Shown piece by piece: positions 1 to 9,682 of a stretch of 64,000 nucleotides of DNA. The notes under the pieces were generated by a model. It was not told the DNA's origin and did no database searches. It was given only the letters and a program-made list of their open reading frames with translations. Each line of letters begins with the position of its first letter. Within the stretch, counting starts at the first letter, position 1. The translations under genes and the position numbers were made by a program. This stretch comes from Hyposmocoma kahamanoa (taxonomy: Eukaryota; Arthropoda; Insecta; Lepidoptera; Cosmopterigidae). The stretch lies in contig NW_020653337.1 in the NCBI RefSeq assembly GCF_003589595.1, positions 3,102,561 to 3,166,560 of the forward strand. Reading direction: 5' to 3'.

Positions 1-135
1 ATAAGTCCCATGTGCCTGTAATTTCACCAGCACCCTTCAAAACCGGAACACAGTAATGCTGACATTACTGCTTGGCGGCAGAAATAGGTAAGGTGGCAGT
101 ACAACCCTGGTCGAACTCTTTCACATGGATCTCTA
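1..135 (-). repeat. S2 dispersed repeat, copy cut by window edge
   Basis: Reads on the minus strand as the 5' part of S2: the start near GAGATCCATGTG, then the conserved GGTAAGGTGGCAG and GCTTGGCGGCAG words on plus, up to CACCAGCACCC. The same order recurs about 20 times in the window. It has no coding capacity. The remainder of this copy lies outside the window. Confidence 0.8.
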
Positions 136-542
136 TAAAACTTACAATTTTTAAAATTTGAGTAAGTTTTAGTGAGCTGTAAATAATATTTGTTTCTTTA
201 TTTTAATAAAAACCGAAGCATCGTGCGACAATTGCAACGCTATCTAGTACGTTGCAGAATTCCAAAAGGGCAACGTTGCGTTATCAGCAACTGCAATATC
301 GCCAACGTGCCTCCACGTAATTACGGTTAGGAAAAACCATGATAAGGAAAATGTGTTGTGTAACATGAAAATAAAAAAACTAACTGGCATCCAAACTACT
401 TCGCTTGCCAGGTTAATTTATATAAGCGGCAGAAATAGGTAATGTGGCAGAATTTCCCTGGACAAACCCTCTACCAAACTCATTCAGGAATCCCTTCATC
501 TGGAATGGTCATAATTTTCAATTTTGATTAAAAAAAAGTTCC
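136..542. other. AT-rich stretch with one S2 fragment
   Basis: Mostly unassigned. A short degenerate S2 piece on the minus strand (GCGGCAGAAATAGG... at about 425-480) is the only recognisable feature. No exon-like frame is seen. Confidence 0.5.
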
Positions 543-800
543 AGTGGCAGTAGAGCTCCTTGTGGAAGAGTTTGTCCAGCTACGAACACTTTCCACCTTC
601 CCTATTGCTGCCGCCAAGCAGTAATGTTGAGCATTATTGCGTTCCGGTTTTGAAGAGTAAGTGTGCTGGTGAAATTGTAGGCACACGGGATTTGTCAACT
701 TTAATCTCAGGGTGATGGCGCAGTCGCAGTGCCTCTCAGATCTTTGTGATTTAAAGCGCTGCAACTGTTATAGACAGGCACACGCCTTTTACCACTCATG
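543..800 (+). repeat. S2 dispersed repeat, nearly full length
   Basis: Starts with GGCAGTAGAGCTCCTTGTGG, carries GCCGCCAAGCAGTAATG and GCTGGTGAAATT in the middle, and reaches the CTGCAACTGTTATAGACAGG block near its end. The 3' terminal GTCACTTGATATTATA part has diverged. A 78-codon minus frame here runs through the repeat and is not a gene. Confidence 0.8.
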
Positions 801-879
801 TCGTTTAACACTCGTTACTTTGTATCAAAAAAAGATGTCGTCGTCAAAGCCGCGAAACGGGTAAGAAGGTTCCCGTACT

Positions 880-1010
880 ACGTCTTCGAGTAATTCGAGA
901 AATTACCGAAATGTCATAGGGGTTCGAAGTGTAATTTTTTCTCTAGGTGTGACTTAGTGCACAAGCGACATTCGAAGTGGGACGTCAGACCTTTGTGATA
1001 GAAAGCTCTA
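880..1010 (+). repeat. Family E fragment
   Basis: Shares ordered words with copies near 19.6 kb and 63.3 kb: TTCGAGAAA, CGAAATGTCA, TCTCTAGGTGT and a CAAGCGAC motif. Divergent, non-coding, recognised only by comparison within the window. Confidence 0.45.
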
Positions 1011-1156
1011 ACTGACGCTACGGCGTATCACTTAAAACTAGGCCCACGATTTGTTCGCCCCTTAAAAATAGACAACATGGCACAAACTACGGGAGGGCTT
1101 TACTCAGCAATAGATAAAGAGCTGTAGATGAGAATGATAGCTATGTAAATTAAGTT

Positions 1157-1415
1157 ATAATTATTAATACAAAGACCGAACACTTAGAAAAAATTCTTTC
1201 GATCCGACCGGATTCGCACTGACGTCTTCTAGGAAACCGTGGCAGACGGTATGCCAACTATAAGCACTAACTAAGCTTAGTTAGACTAGAAGACGTCGGT
1301 TCGAATCCGGCCGGATCGAAAGAATTTTTTCTGAGTGATTGATCTTTGTATTAATAATTATAGCAAGCTAGTGGAGTAATTTCACAAAAAATAACTGAAT
1401 ATCAATTAAATAAAA
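1157..1415. repeat. S3 tRNA-like SINE, two copies head to head
   Basis: Two S3 halves face each other. Positions 1157-1232 are close to the reverse complement of 1286-1361, with about 53 bp between. The right-hand copy reads plus-strand: box B-like GGTTCGAATCC (about 1298-1308), then CGGATCGAAAGAATTTTTTC, the TTAATAATTATA block and a CAATTAAATAAAAATTT end near 1415. Most of the box A region has been lost. The arrangement forms a long imperfect hairpin. Confidence 0.75.
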
Positions 1416-1920
1416 ATTTGGATGTAAATTAAGCTTACTCCGCTGACTTATTTGTCACTTGTTTACAGCGAAACTTGCATGACATACCTTTGGTATAATG
1501 TCTGGGATAAGATTCGCGGACTGTAGCCTAAAACCCCTCCTAAGACGAGATTCAAGAACCTTTTTGAAAATTCAAATTTACAAAAACAACACTTTTATGC
1601 AACAAATAAATCAAACAAGCTACAAAGATCTACTTAGCAAATGGACTGACAGATCAACACTTAACCATAATTAGCATACTCGGGTTAATTACGACGAAGC
1701 TAACTTACGGATGCTAAGTAAGTGATAAGTATTGCTAAGTTGAAAAGTGATAAGAAGAGCTAAAAGCTTGTGTTTTAAGTGTTTGTTTGATAATGGTTTT
1801 GTTGGGTTTTGATTTATACTGTTTGTGTGTGGTTCGGGCTAGTAGCAAAAAGAAACTCCCTGGTATTTTTACGCGAGAATTATTCCTATTTTGTGATATT
1901 GACCAGGACACTAAACTTGC
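1416..1920. other. Unassigned AT-rich sequence
   Basis: Two overlapping frames of about 60 codons on opposite strands near 1735-1975 have no recognisable motif and partly read into element F. I see no RNA gene or repeat known from elsewhere in the window. Confidence 0.5.
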
Positions 1921-2345
1921 TCTAATTGTGTACATCGAGGATATAATCAGAAATAGAGACGAAATAAGGCTCTGAAATCGTAAATAGAAAGCTGAAATAA
2001 TATAGCGTCATCAATTGACCTGTGTGTACGTCTTCGTATATTCCAAAAAATATTGTGTATTTGTTGTAATAAAGATAATATCTCTAACAATGGGGGCAGT
2101 TCCATTCAGTGGTGTGGGAAAAACAGCAAAACATCTAATTACAAAACAAACGGAATCACATATCATCGGTAATTAAATATTAAATACATAATTTTTACAT
2201 TTTCGTCCATTACAGTAAAGCTCAAGTTAAACTGCTCGATTTGAAGTGAATTCGGGCTCGCCAATCGGAGCGCAGTTGTCACCGTAATGATTTGGCAGAA
2301 TAGTTTTTCGTCTCTATTTTTGGTTATATTATACTCAATGATTGC
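1921..2345 (+). mobile_element. Family F element with inverted ends, copy 1
   Basis: The left end (ATATAATCAGAAATAGAGAC, about 1940) is matched in inverse orientation near 2307-2340 (CGTCTCTATTTTTGGTTATA), giving a non-autonomous-transposon look of about 420 bp. The interior, from CTGTGTGTACGTCT to GGGCTCGCCAATCGGAG, is shared with a second copy at 46.07-46.44 kb. Between them this copy holds an extra GT...AG-bounded 47-bp segment at 2169-2215. A short frame from 2090 does not match the frame of the other copy. Class unknown; no target duplication identified. Confidence 0.55.
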
Positions 2346-2536
2346 GTAGTATAAGCTCCGAAAAATTGATATTGTAAGTAATTTTCACAATTTTTTTTGC
2401 AGTTAAATCTGTTTTATGGAAAGCTATTTATGTTGAATGAATGCATGATAGACCGAATGAAATATTATATATCGCATTTAAAAAATTACATTGACAACAA
2501 AGAACAGTAATGTAAGATACCACAGAGTAAGCTAAT

Positions 2537-2757
2537 GCAGTAGTGTTCCTTGTAAAAGAGTTAGTCCAGGGAAGTACTGCCACATTACCTATTTCCAAAA
2601 ATGTTACTATTACTGACTTGCTAGTCTGCCACGCAGGGGCTCCGGGTTCGATTCCCGGGCCGGGAGAAATATTTGTGAGACCTACTCGTGAGTTTGAGTG
2701 TAATTTGTGGTTGTCTATAGGTTTTCCTAGGGCGTGGCTATGAGTGTTTGCGTTATT
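2537..2757 (+). repeat. S2 start joined to S1 SINE body
   Basis: Positions 2537-2597 are the S2 start (GCAGTAGTGTTCCTTG... TACTGCCACATTACCTATTT). After a short gap, 2605-2757 is S1 from just before its CTGCCACGCAG loop through the box B-like GGTTCGATTCC, AGAAATATTTGT and the GCGTTATTATTAT tail. Box A is absent. The join looks like an insertion or a deletion between neighbours. Confidence 0.75.
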
Positions 2758-2765
2758 ATTATCAT

Positions 2766-3559
2766 ACAAAAGAGGAAAGGGATCAAGGTAAGAGAGGTGT
2801 ATGCGCGTCGGCAGACAAAACAAGCGCCGACAGAAAGACAGCAGTCTGCAAAGTTTTTAGGCGTGTATCACTTTTTTCTTTGGACAAGTGACATCTGCCA
2901 TGTCATCGGTAGATATATTGACTGCAAATTAACACAGGTATTTACGAAAAAAATAAGATTTTGACGATTCAAGGTCCTGCTCTTTTCTTATTTAAACAAT
3001 ATCCACGTGACAATGAACACGGTTCTTTGGGTGGCTAGAAACCTTACGGCAAGAAGTCTAGAGCTCATGTTAAGACGGTCGTATTGCAATATATAACCTT
3101 TCGCTGAACCGTTTTCTTCAAACCAATGTCAACGTATTTCTATGGGCACTAAAGTCTATTTACAATTGTTTTCGCAATCGTTTACACTGTTTTAGATGAT
3201 ATAATGGAGATTAGAAAGGACATAGATAATGAATTATAAACTATAAAATTTATTGATATGGGCATGTTTTGAGTTGTAATAACAATAAAATTTGTTGTAT
3301 CCACAAACGTGTTGATTCCAGACAGCGTTGCTAACAACTTGAGGCGGTTATATTTCTACGGCATGACGCTACAAACACAAATGCTGAAAGTGGTTCTTAA
3401 GAAAAGAACTTGAGTCCATGACCCCGGCTGACTCCCGTTTAAAATGTATCTTCTAAGGTATGGGAGAGCCGAGAAACTAAATGATTTATTATCTCTATGA
3501 ACTCATAAAGAAACACTATTAAATGGTATAACCCTTGAGAGCAATTGGCCTCCGTCCTG
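2766..3559. other. Unassigned sequence
   Basis: A 76-codon plus frame (2734-2964) begins inside the S1 tail and has no family motif. The rest is AT-rich with no repeat or exon signature that I can name. Confidence 0.45.
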
Positions 3560-3720
3560 AGCAACTAGGCAAGTATTACAGCTTACTTGTTCCTCATAAC
3601 AACAAATCAACCGTTAGTGAAGGCTAAGGGTGTAATTAGAGGCATGTGGGATTTTCAACTTACGTCTCAAGGTGCCCCTCAGATCTTTGTGATTTAAAAC
3701 TCTGAGTAGCTCTACAATGG
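3560..3720 (+). repeat. S2 fragment, degenerate
   Basis: Retains the middle of S2: AAGGGTG, GGCATGTGGGATTTTCAACTT, GTCTCAAGG and CCCCTCAGATCTTTGTGATT. The order matches better copies, but spacing is disturbed by small deletions. Confidence 0.65.
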
Positions 3721-3787
3721 GATTAACTCGAGGTATGCACTACGAAGCAACACACACTTACGACCTTAAAAGATTCCGTCCAAATTG

Positions 3788-4203
3788 AAAACCAAGTCAG
3801 AACAGTCTGTCTACGTAATAGAAGCACTAGTATACAATAAGATACCGTATGACATCAAAGATGCAGCTTCACCGTTTACTTTAAAGATTAAGTTAAATAA
3901 GTGGCTACTAGAAGAACAATTCTATGACTTCTATGACTAACGTATCATGATTTATCTTTAATTATTTGATATTGTATTAATTTTTTTTTTATGACGTTTA
4001 ATAATATAATGTAAATGGGACTTATAATGTATTGTAAATGGAATGCTACGTACTGGTTTATTTTATAATTAATCGTGAATGATATAATCACTGACTTGAA
4101 ATGTAATATTAACGTAATGCCCGTTTTACAAATGTTGAATGGTATTGATAACTGACTTGTAACGTGTAATATTGCTACCAATAAATAATTTCATTTCATT
4201 TCA
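3788..4203 (+). pseudogene. Non-LTR retrotransposon 3' end (end of RT frame plus 3' UTR)
   Basis: An open stretch ending with a stop at 3938-3940 encodes about 50 residues, with VYNKIPYDIKD followed by a KLNKWLLEEQFYDFYD-like end. The NK-[IL]-P block about 40 residues before the stop is typical of the C-terminus of insect LINE reverse-transcriptase proteins. A 3' UTR of about 260 bp follows and ends in an ATTTC-type short repeat tail (CATTTCATTTCAA), as expected for target-primed insertion. The 5' part is missing. Clade cannot be fixed from this piece. Confidence 0.65.
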
Positions 4204-4275
4204 AGTGATACGGACAGGCGTGTCGGTACCACCAGTCGTACGACTTGTTCGTCCCTCCACTTGGTATCATAAAAA
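4204..4275 (+). repeat. S2 3'-terminal fragment
   Basis: GGACAGGCGTGTCGG, CACCAG, CGACTTGTTCGTCCC and CACTTGGTATCATAAAAAA are the last 70 bases of S2, directly abutting the LINE tail to the left. Confidence 0.7.
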
Positions 4276-4602
4276 AAATTATTATGAAGAAATAACAAAA
4301 ACATATATTAAGGTTTCACTAAAATCTTCAGAGATACTCTAGTTTCCTAAACTACATTAAATTGGGCCGACAGAGAAGAGATCTGTGAGCAGTAGTGTGA
4401 TATTTATGGATTGTTGTAATCTACCTATATTAGACGGATCACAGACTTCATCTTTTTCAACAAAGCAATGTTTTTGTAGCTGTAGTTTTCCAGCGAATAC
4501 ATTGGGTGTAAAGTTAAAACGACGGGTGTAGGCGGCTGATAACGATACTGGCTGGGCGCCGCTGATAACGCGCCCGCCCACCAAGACGCTGCATCTCGTA
4601 GG
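4276..4602. other. Unassigned sequence left of the hAT element
   Basis: Contains a GC-richer patch (about 4500-4600, GGGCGCCGCTGATAACG) whose counterpart may recur near 9.87 kb. Overlapping short minus-strand frames show no family motif. Confidence 0.4.
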
Positions 4603-5181
4603 GTTGTTACCAGGGCATGCAAACCGGTTACTCGGTTAACCGAAAAAACCGAGTAATTTTCCATTTTGGAGCCCGGTTTTCAGCTAAGGAATACCCGGGT
4701 TTTTCGGTTTTGTCTTAAATCTATTAAAACGTAAATTCGCAACTCATAATATTATCATACCGTGATTAATAATGATAAATAAGCGCTTACTAAATGCTAG
4801 GAACCTACCTGCAGTACCTGACTGCAGTGCAGCAACAGCTTCCGCAAGATGGGTGCTTTTTGAAAACATGATTTAAAAAAAATTGTGCATAAAAAAATTG
4901 TATGTCTTTTAAATATGGATATTTATTTTAGAATATCAATGTTGTTGATTTATTTTTTTATTACAATTCCAGAAGTTGATTGATCTCATAGCAGCTGTGA
5001 CTGTGAGTTCCATAAATAATAAAAAATAATGTAAAAAACACTGATTTGATTGATTTGATGTTTTTTTGTTTTCTGACACTTTTAAAGAATTATTTGGATG
5101 ACAACAGAAAAATATTCGAAAAAACAGAATAACCGAAAAATCCGGTTTTCTAAATCGGTTTTTGCATGCTCTAGTTGTTAC
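4603..5181. mobile_element. hAT-like non-autonomous DNA transposon with 8-bp target duplication
   Basis: The element itself is 4611-5173 (563 bp). Left end CAGGGCATGCAAACCGG; right end, read inward on minus, TAGAGCATGCAAAAACCG, so the terminal inverted repeats share RGCATGCAAA plus a diverged ACCGG block. Both sides carry GTTGTTAC (4603-4610 and 5174-5181). An 8-bp duplication with T at position 2 and A at position 7, together with CAGGG/TAGAG-type ends, is the known signature of the hAT superfamily. The interior has repeated AACCGAAAAA-like words and no transposase frame, so it must have been mobilised in trans. A 97-codon minus frame inside has no hAT domain. Confidence 0.85.
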
Positions 5182-5315
5182 GACTATAATAAACAGCTTG
5201 AGACAGCAACATGAATTACTTGATCGCATTTAAATGAATTATTCTGATACTTATTTGTACATTTTTTATGAAAGTACACCACTACTTTGTTCTTATAAAT
5301 TGATACAAACATTGA

Positions 5316-5400
5316 ACTAACTCAAAGAGAAATTCCTTCGAACCGGGTGGAATTGAACCAGCGACATTTTCCCTATGGCTGTCGTTCTCCCTGAGACTTC
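5316..5400 (-). repeat. tRNA-like SINE fragment
   Basis: On the minus strand, GGTTCAATTCC acts as a box B-like word, followed by ACCCGGTTCGAAGGAATTTC, resembling the S3 region just downstream of its box B. Box A is not evident. Confidence 0.5.
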
Positions 5401-5589
5401 TGAGCTTCGTAATGGACAGCAGACCATATGAATTTGTCTACGTACTTGCTGCGGCACTTTGTTTTTGGTTTTAATGGTTTTTTTTATCATATCGCAATCT
5501 GTTCAAAATTATGAAATTACTCGTTCCGGTTAAGTCAAAGTAGTGATCTTAAAATTAAAACAGTATCAACAGACCTTGTTAGGGCGCCG

Positions 5590-5825
5590 CAATTAAAAAA
5601 AAAATTAAACGACGAGACGAATACGCCTGTCCATAACTGTTGCAGTGCTTAAATCGCCTACTGCGCCCGCCACTGTGATATACAAAGTTAACAATACCAT
5701 ATAGTTTCAGCAGCAAGAATTCTTACCCCACAAAACCGGAACGTATTAATGCTCGAATTGCTTGGCGGCAGTAACCGGTATAATGCAAGAACCTTTCACG
5801 AACTCGTTCACAAGGAGCTCTATAA
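5590..5825 (-). repeat. S2 fragments, two adjacent pieces
   Basis: Positions 5595-5660 hold the S2 3' part (GACGAGACGAATACGCCTGT, AACTGTTGCAGTGC). Positions 5705-5825 hold the 5' part (ACAAAACCGGAACGTATTAA, GCTTGGCGGCAG, GTTCACAAGGAGCTCTA). Both are minus and in the order expected for one copy with an internal loss. Confidence 0.7.
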
Positions 5826-6684
5826 TGTTACTACTAAAACTTTTTCATCTTGCTGAAAACAGTGGACTGGAAAATCAGCTTTATTGGTCACGCAAAGCGA
5901 TACTTTATTCTTCGCTCGACTACCGAATAATCAATGTCTATGTGACAACCCTACCGCTATCGCGCCCCGCCACCCGCCCTATCTCGCTCTCCGAACGTTG
6001 CATCTCAGGGGTTTTGTACCAGCTCTCTGATTCTGATATCCTGATGCTAAACTAGATTATTTATTATATTCTGAAAGTGATAATTTTAAACTTTGCCAAA
6101 TATACTAAGTACCTAATACATACATACGTTGGAGATAATAAATGCATTAATGTAATGTAATAAACGAAAAAAAGAATACTTTTCAGTTGAACATTTGATA
6201 GGAATAGTTCGTAAATATATAGTATTTGACTTCATGTACTAAACTTGCGCAGGAAAAACTGTTATCTAATAAATGAAATAAATAAAGTATACTTTAAGTA
6301 TAACGAAAATTTTATTATGCCTATGAAAATAGTGTAGGCAAAGCTACGCAACAAAATATTTTTTAACGGCAATAAATGCTGCCAGGCATTCCCAAAAAAA
6401 TCTAAACCATGCAAATTCATGTAACAATATGCCAGTTATATGAGATAACAGTGAAAGTATGAATAAAAGGTAGTACGGTTGAAAAGCGACAAAACAAACT
6501 TAGATAGTGCATACAAAGACAATGTGTGGGCTGCGATCACTGCACGGGGTTGATAAAACGTGGAGTTATTCCACAGATAAATATTGTAGCAGTAAGTGGA
6601 AATGGTTAAAAACTGTACCAATATTACTGTCAATATTTATTGAAATCGGTTAACAGAAAGAGGTAAGTATTGATATAGAACCAC
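5826..6684. other. Unassigned AT-rich sequence
   Basis: A GC-richer line at 5940-6010 (CGCCCCGCCACCCGCCC) resembles one near 9.88 kb but is too short to name. No coding family recognised. Confidence 0.45.
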
Positions 6685-6775
6685 AGAGGTACCTCCTTTC
6701 CAACCAAGAAAAGAATCATCGAAAATGGTTCACAAATTTTAATTAACGAATAATCGCCAAGCTAACTTTGAAAAT
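6640..6775 (+). repeat. RA fragment, degenerate
   Basis: Ordered RA words: CCACAGAGGTACCTCCTTTCC, AAGAAAAGAATCATCGAAAA, TGGTTCACAAAT. These match the 3' half of the full RA copies near 10.5 and 12.5 kb. The terminal GTCGGTTAAAAA has been lost. Confidence 0.55.
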
Positions 6776-7410
6776 AGAAATTATAAATCATTGAATTACA
6801 TGTTTTCCAAAAACAGAATTTCGATATTATTATTACAATGTAGTATTAAGTATGCTTCGTGAATACTCACAATATTTTTTTGTACCTTGAAAATAAAATC
6901 TAAACAAAGCACTAACGAAAATGCAATTAGTCTCTATGTCAATGAGCGTTTTCAGGGTTTTTAGTTCATTAATAAAATGCCCCCGTAAAGCTGCCTGATT
7001 GGTTAATTACTGCAGCAAGCAACTGATTGGTTAGTTTTTAAATATTGACATTTTATCTCTTCGACTCAAAATATTCCAAATAAATGACCTCCTTCCCCCT
7101 GTATCCCCCATCTTATTAACCTTAAATCCCTTCTTCTTTATGTGTTTCCTCCTTTTATGAACATGGCTCTTAAATAAAATGAATGAATGAATAATATTAT
7201 ACTCTAGCCTGTTGTTTGTCCATGATTGTTATTTTCATCTCTTCCACAACAGTAGTTCGTCGAAGAGGTTCTTCCAAAAATAAATACCTTGTAGCCTTTA
7301 TGTTGGCGTTTTTTATCAATATTAACTGACTGCATTCTTCGAAACTGACATTGGCTCAAGGCTTGTGGCCGCCATTAAGGAAATAATAATTACAAATAAA
7401 AATAGCTTTT
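6776..7410. other. AT-rich stretch with a LINE-like tail
   Basis: AAATAAAATGAATGAATGAATAAT near 7175-7198 looks like a polyadenylation signal followed by a GAAT repeat tail, the form left by a 5'-truncated LINE. Two CTGATTGGTTA words occur at 6988-7035. Nothing else is assignable. Confidence 0.4.
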
Positions 7411-7600
7411 TCACCTCACTAGCTCGGGAAGGCTTTTTTTCTCATTGGAAATCTGCGCGCAAAAGCACTTTTTGCACGCTAGCGTGGAAAAGGTTTTTGA
7501 AATTTGAACCTGACGATGGACTGTGGTGCACCTAACTTTTTCCTTCGATGAAAAAAAAATCATAATGACACGTTCAACTACGTGATTTGTCATAGATTAT
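7411..7600 (-). repeat. Family C repeat, copy 1, with conserved short frame
   Basis: The minus strand has a 60-codon frame (7411-7593). Its order VVERVIM, SKEKVR, VHRQV.ISKTFSTL, CAQIS is repeated in a plus-strand frame at 51.37-51.63 kb. The two stretches share long DNA words, including the start TTGAACGTGTCATTATG and GCGCGCAAAA. Whether the frame is translated is unknown; similarity between copies of a repeat does not show selection. Confidence 0.55.
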
Positions 7601-8325
7601 TTATGTAATTTAGATCCGTTAGATTGTTATAGACCGCGATAACTAATTAATTCGTCGAAGAACTAAAATAATTTCAATAATCACACTTATGCTCGCACTA
7701 TAGTAGCTCGTGCTATTTAGTTGATGCATGTTCGATATTTCATAGTTTAAATAAAAATTATTTATTGCATCCATTTCTCTTTTTAAAGAATCCCGCTTTA
7801 AAGGGAACGATTTCCTATAAAAACAACAATCTTATGAAAACAAAAATAAATAAAATAAAACACACCCGTGCCGTCTCGTTTTTCTTTAGTTATACTGTAT
7901 ATGAATAGACTGTGCTTCGGACTCCAGGGGCGATAGAGCAAGGGTGATATCGCCCCGCCTGCAGTGCGATCGGAGCGATAAAAATAAATGTCGTAAAATG
8001 GCTTCAGCTGAAGGAAATTGATATGAAATGTCGTATTATGAGTTTCGTGGCGATACCTTAAGATTGAAGATGCGATATATTACACCTACATAATTGCAAA
8101 CGACTAATTTGGCACAGATTATTTTGTTATACGGGAATTATTCATTGTATGTTGAAGAATTTGTGTCGGAATTCTTTATTCAAAAGTGTACCTTACGCCA
8201 TTTACTTAACTTTTTGCAGTATGAAGATGTGACAGTCTGTATACCTTGACCTGCGGTCGAGTGTACTGCGTGTATCTAGTGAGTAATCGTGGTAGCCAGT
8301 AGAAGTAATTTTACGACGAGCTGCG
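7601..8325. other. Unassigned sequence
   Basis: A small GC-rich hairpin, GGGGCGAT (7927-7934) with ATCGCCCC (7949-7956), stands out. The rest is AT-rich with no recognisable repeat or frame. Confidence 0.45.
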
Positions 8326-8535
8326 ATGCGCCCGCGCCGCGTCGCTTTTATGGGGGCAACACAAATCAGGTGGAAGTGGGTATTAAATCGTTTTATTAGT
8401 CGTCGTTGGTGCGAGTGTGGTGCAAGGCTAAAGATTGACGCTCCCCAAATCCATAGAGGTTCTAGTACTAACAGTAATAACGGATCTAGGAGATGGGATA
8501 ACAAAGCTGAAATGGAGCTGGACGACATTTTCTGA
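8326..8535 (+). CDS. Unrecognised 69-codon open frame, possibly part of a repeat
   Basis: GC-richer than its surroundings. It encodes a basic product beginning MRPRRVAFMGATQIRW with an acidic end (EMELDDIF), a tryptophan/arginine-rich middle and no signal peptide or membrane segment. The opposite strand is also open for 116 codons, so at most one is real. I know no family with certainty. The composition and two-strand openness fit a fragment of a repetitive element at least as well as a host exon. The ATG at 8326 is the first in frame; no upstream splice signal was identified. Confidence 0.25.
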   Translation: MRPRRVAFMGATQIRWKWVLNRFISRRWCECGARLKIDAPQIHRGSSTNSNNGSRRWDNKAEMELDDIF

Positions 8536-9002
8536 GGCGTGGTGATTTTCATTTACTTATTTTCATTTCTATTGTATAGGGAATCTAGCATCCAGCTTCC
8601 AGGCAATCTAGCTTCCAGATGCACTCAAGTTCTACTCTACTTAAGATTTCTAAAAATTAAAAACAGATCATATAGTACCTTTTTATGTGATAGTATACAA
8701 AAGTTGTAGTCTTTGTGAAACTTTAACATGATGCAGCATTATGTTAAAGTATATGTACCTACATAACGTGACCATTATTTTTCTCCTTCAGAGCGGGAAG
8801 CCTGTGAATGTATTATTGTTTTAAAAATAAAACACAATGACATGTTTATGATAGTTACGAAATGTTTAATGATTAAGAAAAGAAATAAAAAAAATACTGA
8901 CAATGTTTGACATGATCAAAAAAAAAGAAACAACTTGTATTAGTCTGGTGGGCTGGCTTTATATATTTTTAAATTTATTGTCATGTGTGTCCAGTTTTGC
9001 TA
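8536..9002. other. Unassigned AT-rich sequence
   Basis: Short internal repetition of TCTAGCATCCAGCTTCCAGG and TCTAGCTTCCAG at 8584-8620 is noted. Nothing else is recognised. Confidence 0.45.
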
Positions 9003-9223
9003 ACTGCCTCCGTGGCCGAACGGTTACCATGCTGGACTGCCACGCAGACGTCCCAGGTTGGATTCCCGGGCCGGGAGAAATATTTGTATGGCCTACATTT
9101 TTTTCATTCTCGTGAGTATTTCTATAATAATTTGTGGTTGTTCATATGTGAGTCCATGGCAATCGCGACACTGGGTTTCCCTAGTGCGGGGCTATGTTGA
9201 GTGTGTGCGTTATTATTATTATT
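9003..9223 (+). repeat. S1 tRNA-like SINE, full length
   Basis: Box A-like TGGCCGAACGG (9013-9023) and box B-like GGTTGGATTCC (9057-9067) lie about 34 bp apart, as in a RNA polymerase III internal promoter. The loop word CTGCCACGC matches the anticodon loop of tRNA-Gly(GCC). The body runs through AGAAATATTTGTATGGCC and TAATTTGTGGTTG to GTGCGGGGCTATG, ending in a GTTATTATTATTATT tail. It cannot fold as a normal tRNA because acceptor pairing is lost, so it is a SINE and not a tRNA gene. Short frames through it are artefacts. Confidence 0.85.
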
Positions 9224-9393
9224 TGTCAAAGCAGGACATTTTTAAGTTTTTTGGCGACAGCGGGATAAGAAAAATGAAAGCGGGACTGTTCCGCTCAAAG
9301 CGGGACATATGGCCACGATATATATACTACTATAGCAATTATACATTACGGTTACAAAGTTTCATAGGTAAATAGTTTTTTTTAATTTTTTTA

Positions 9394-9682
9394 GCAGCAG
9401 TAGAGCTCCTTCTGATAGAGTTCGTCCAGTGACGTACTGCCACCTTACCTATGTCTGCCGACAAACAATTATGTGAGCATTGCTGCGATCCGGTATTTGA
9501 AGGGTAAGGGTGCTGGTGAAATTACAGGCACGTGGGACTTGTCAACATATGTCTCAGGGTGACGGGCGCAGTGATAGTGCCACTCAAATCTAAGCGATTT
9601 AAAGCTCTGAGTGGCTCTGTAACTGCTATGGACAAAAGTGTCGCTTTCCACTAGGCGCACGACTTGTTCGTCCCGTCACGTG
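9394..9682 (+). repeat. S2 dispersed repeat, full length
   Basis: One of the two best copies. Order: GCAGCAGTAGAGCTCC, GAGTTCGTCCAG, CTGCCACCTTACCTA, GAAGGGTAAGGGTGCTGGTG, ACAGGCACGTGGGACTTGTC, GTCTCAGGGTGACGGGCGC, GATTTAAAGCTCTGAGTGG, CGCACGACTTGTTCGTCCCG. No protein-coding potential, and I see no convincing box A/B pair. It may be a SINE or another non-autonomous element. Confidence 0.8.

Noticed and set aside
2428..2823. 131-codon minus frame
   Set aside because: Its middle (ISPGPGIEPGAPAWQ) is the antisense translation of the S1 box B region; the same string appears at other S1 copies.
9003..9075. Possible tRNA-Gly gene
   Set aside because: Anticodon-loop-like CTGCCAC is present but stems are broken and about a dozen dispersed copies carry the same SINE body.
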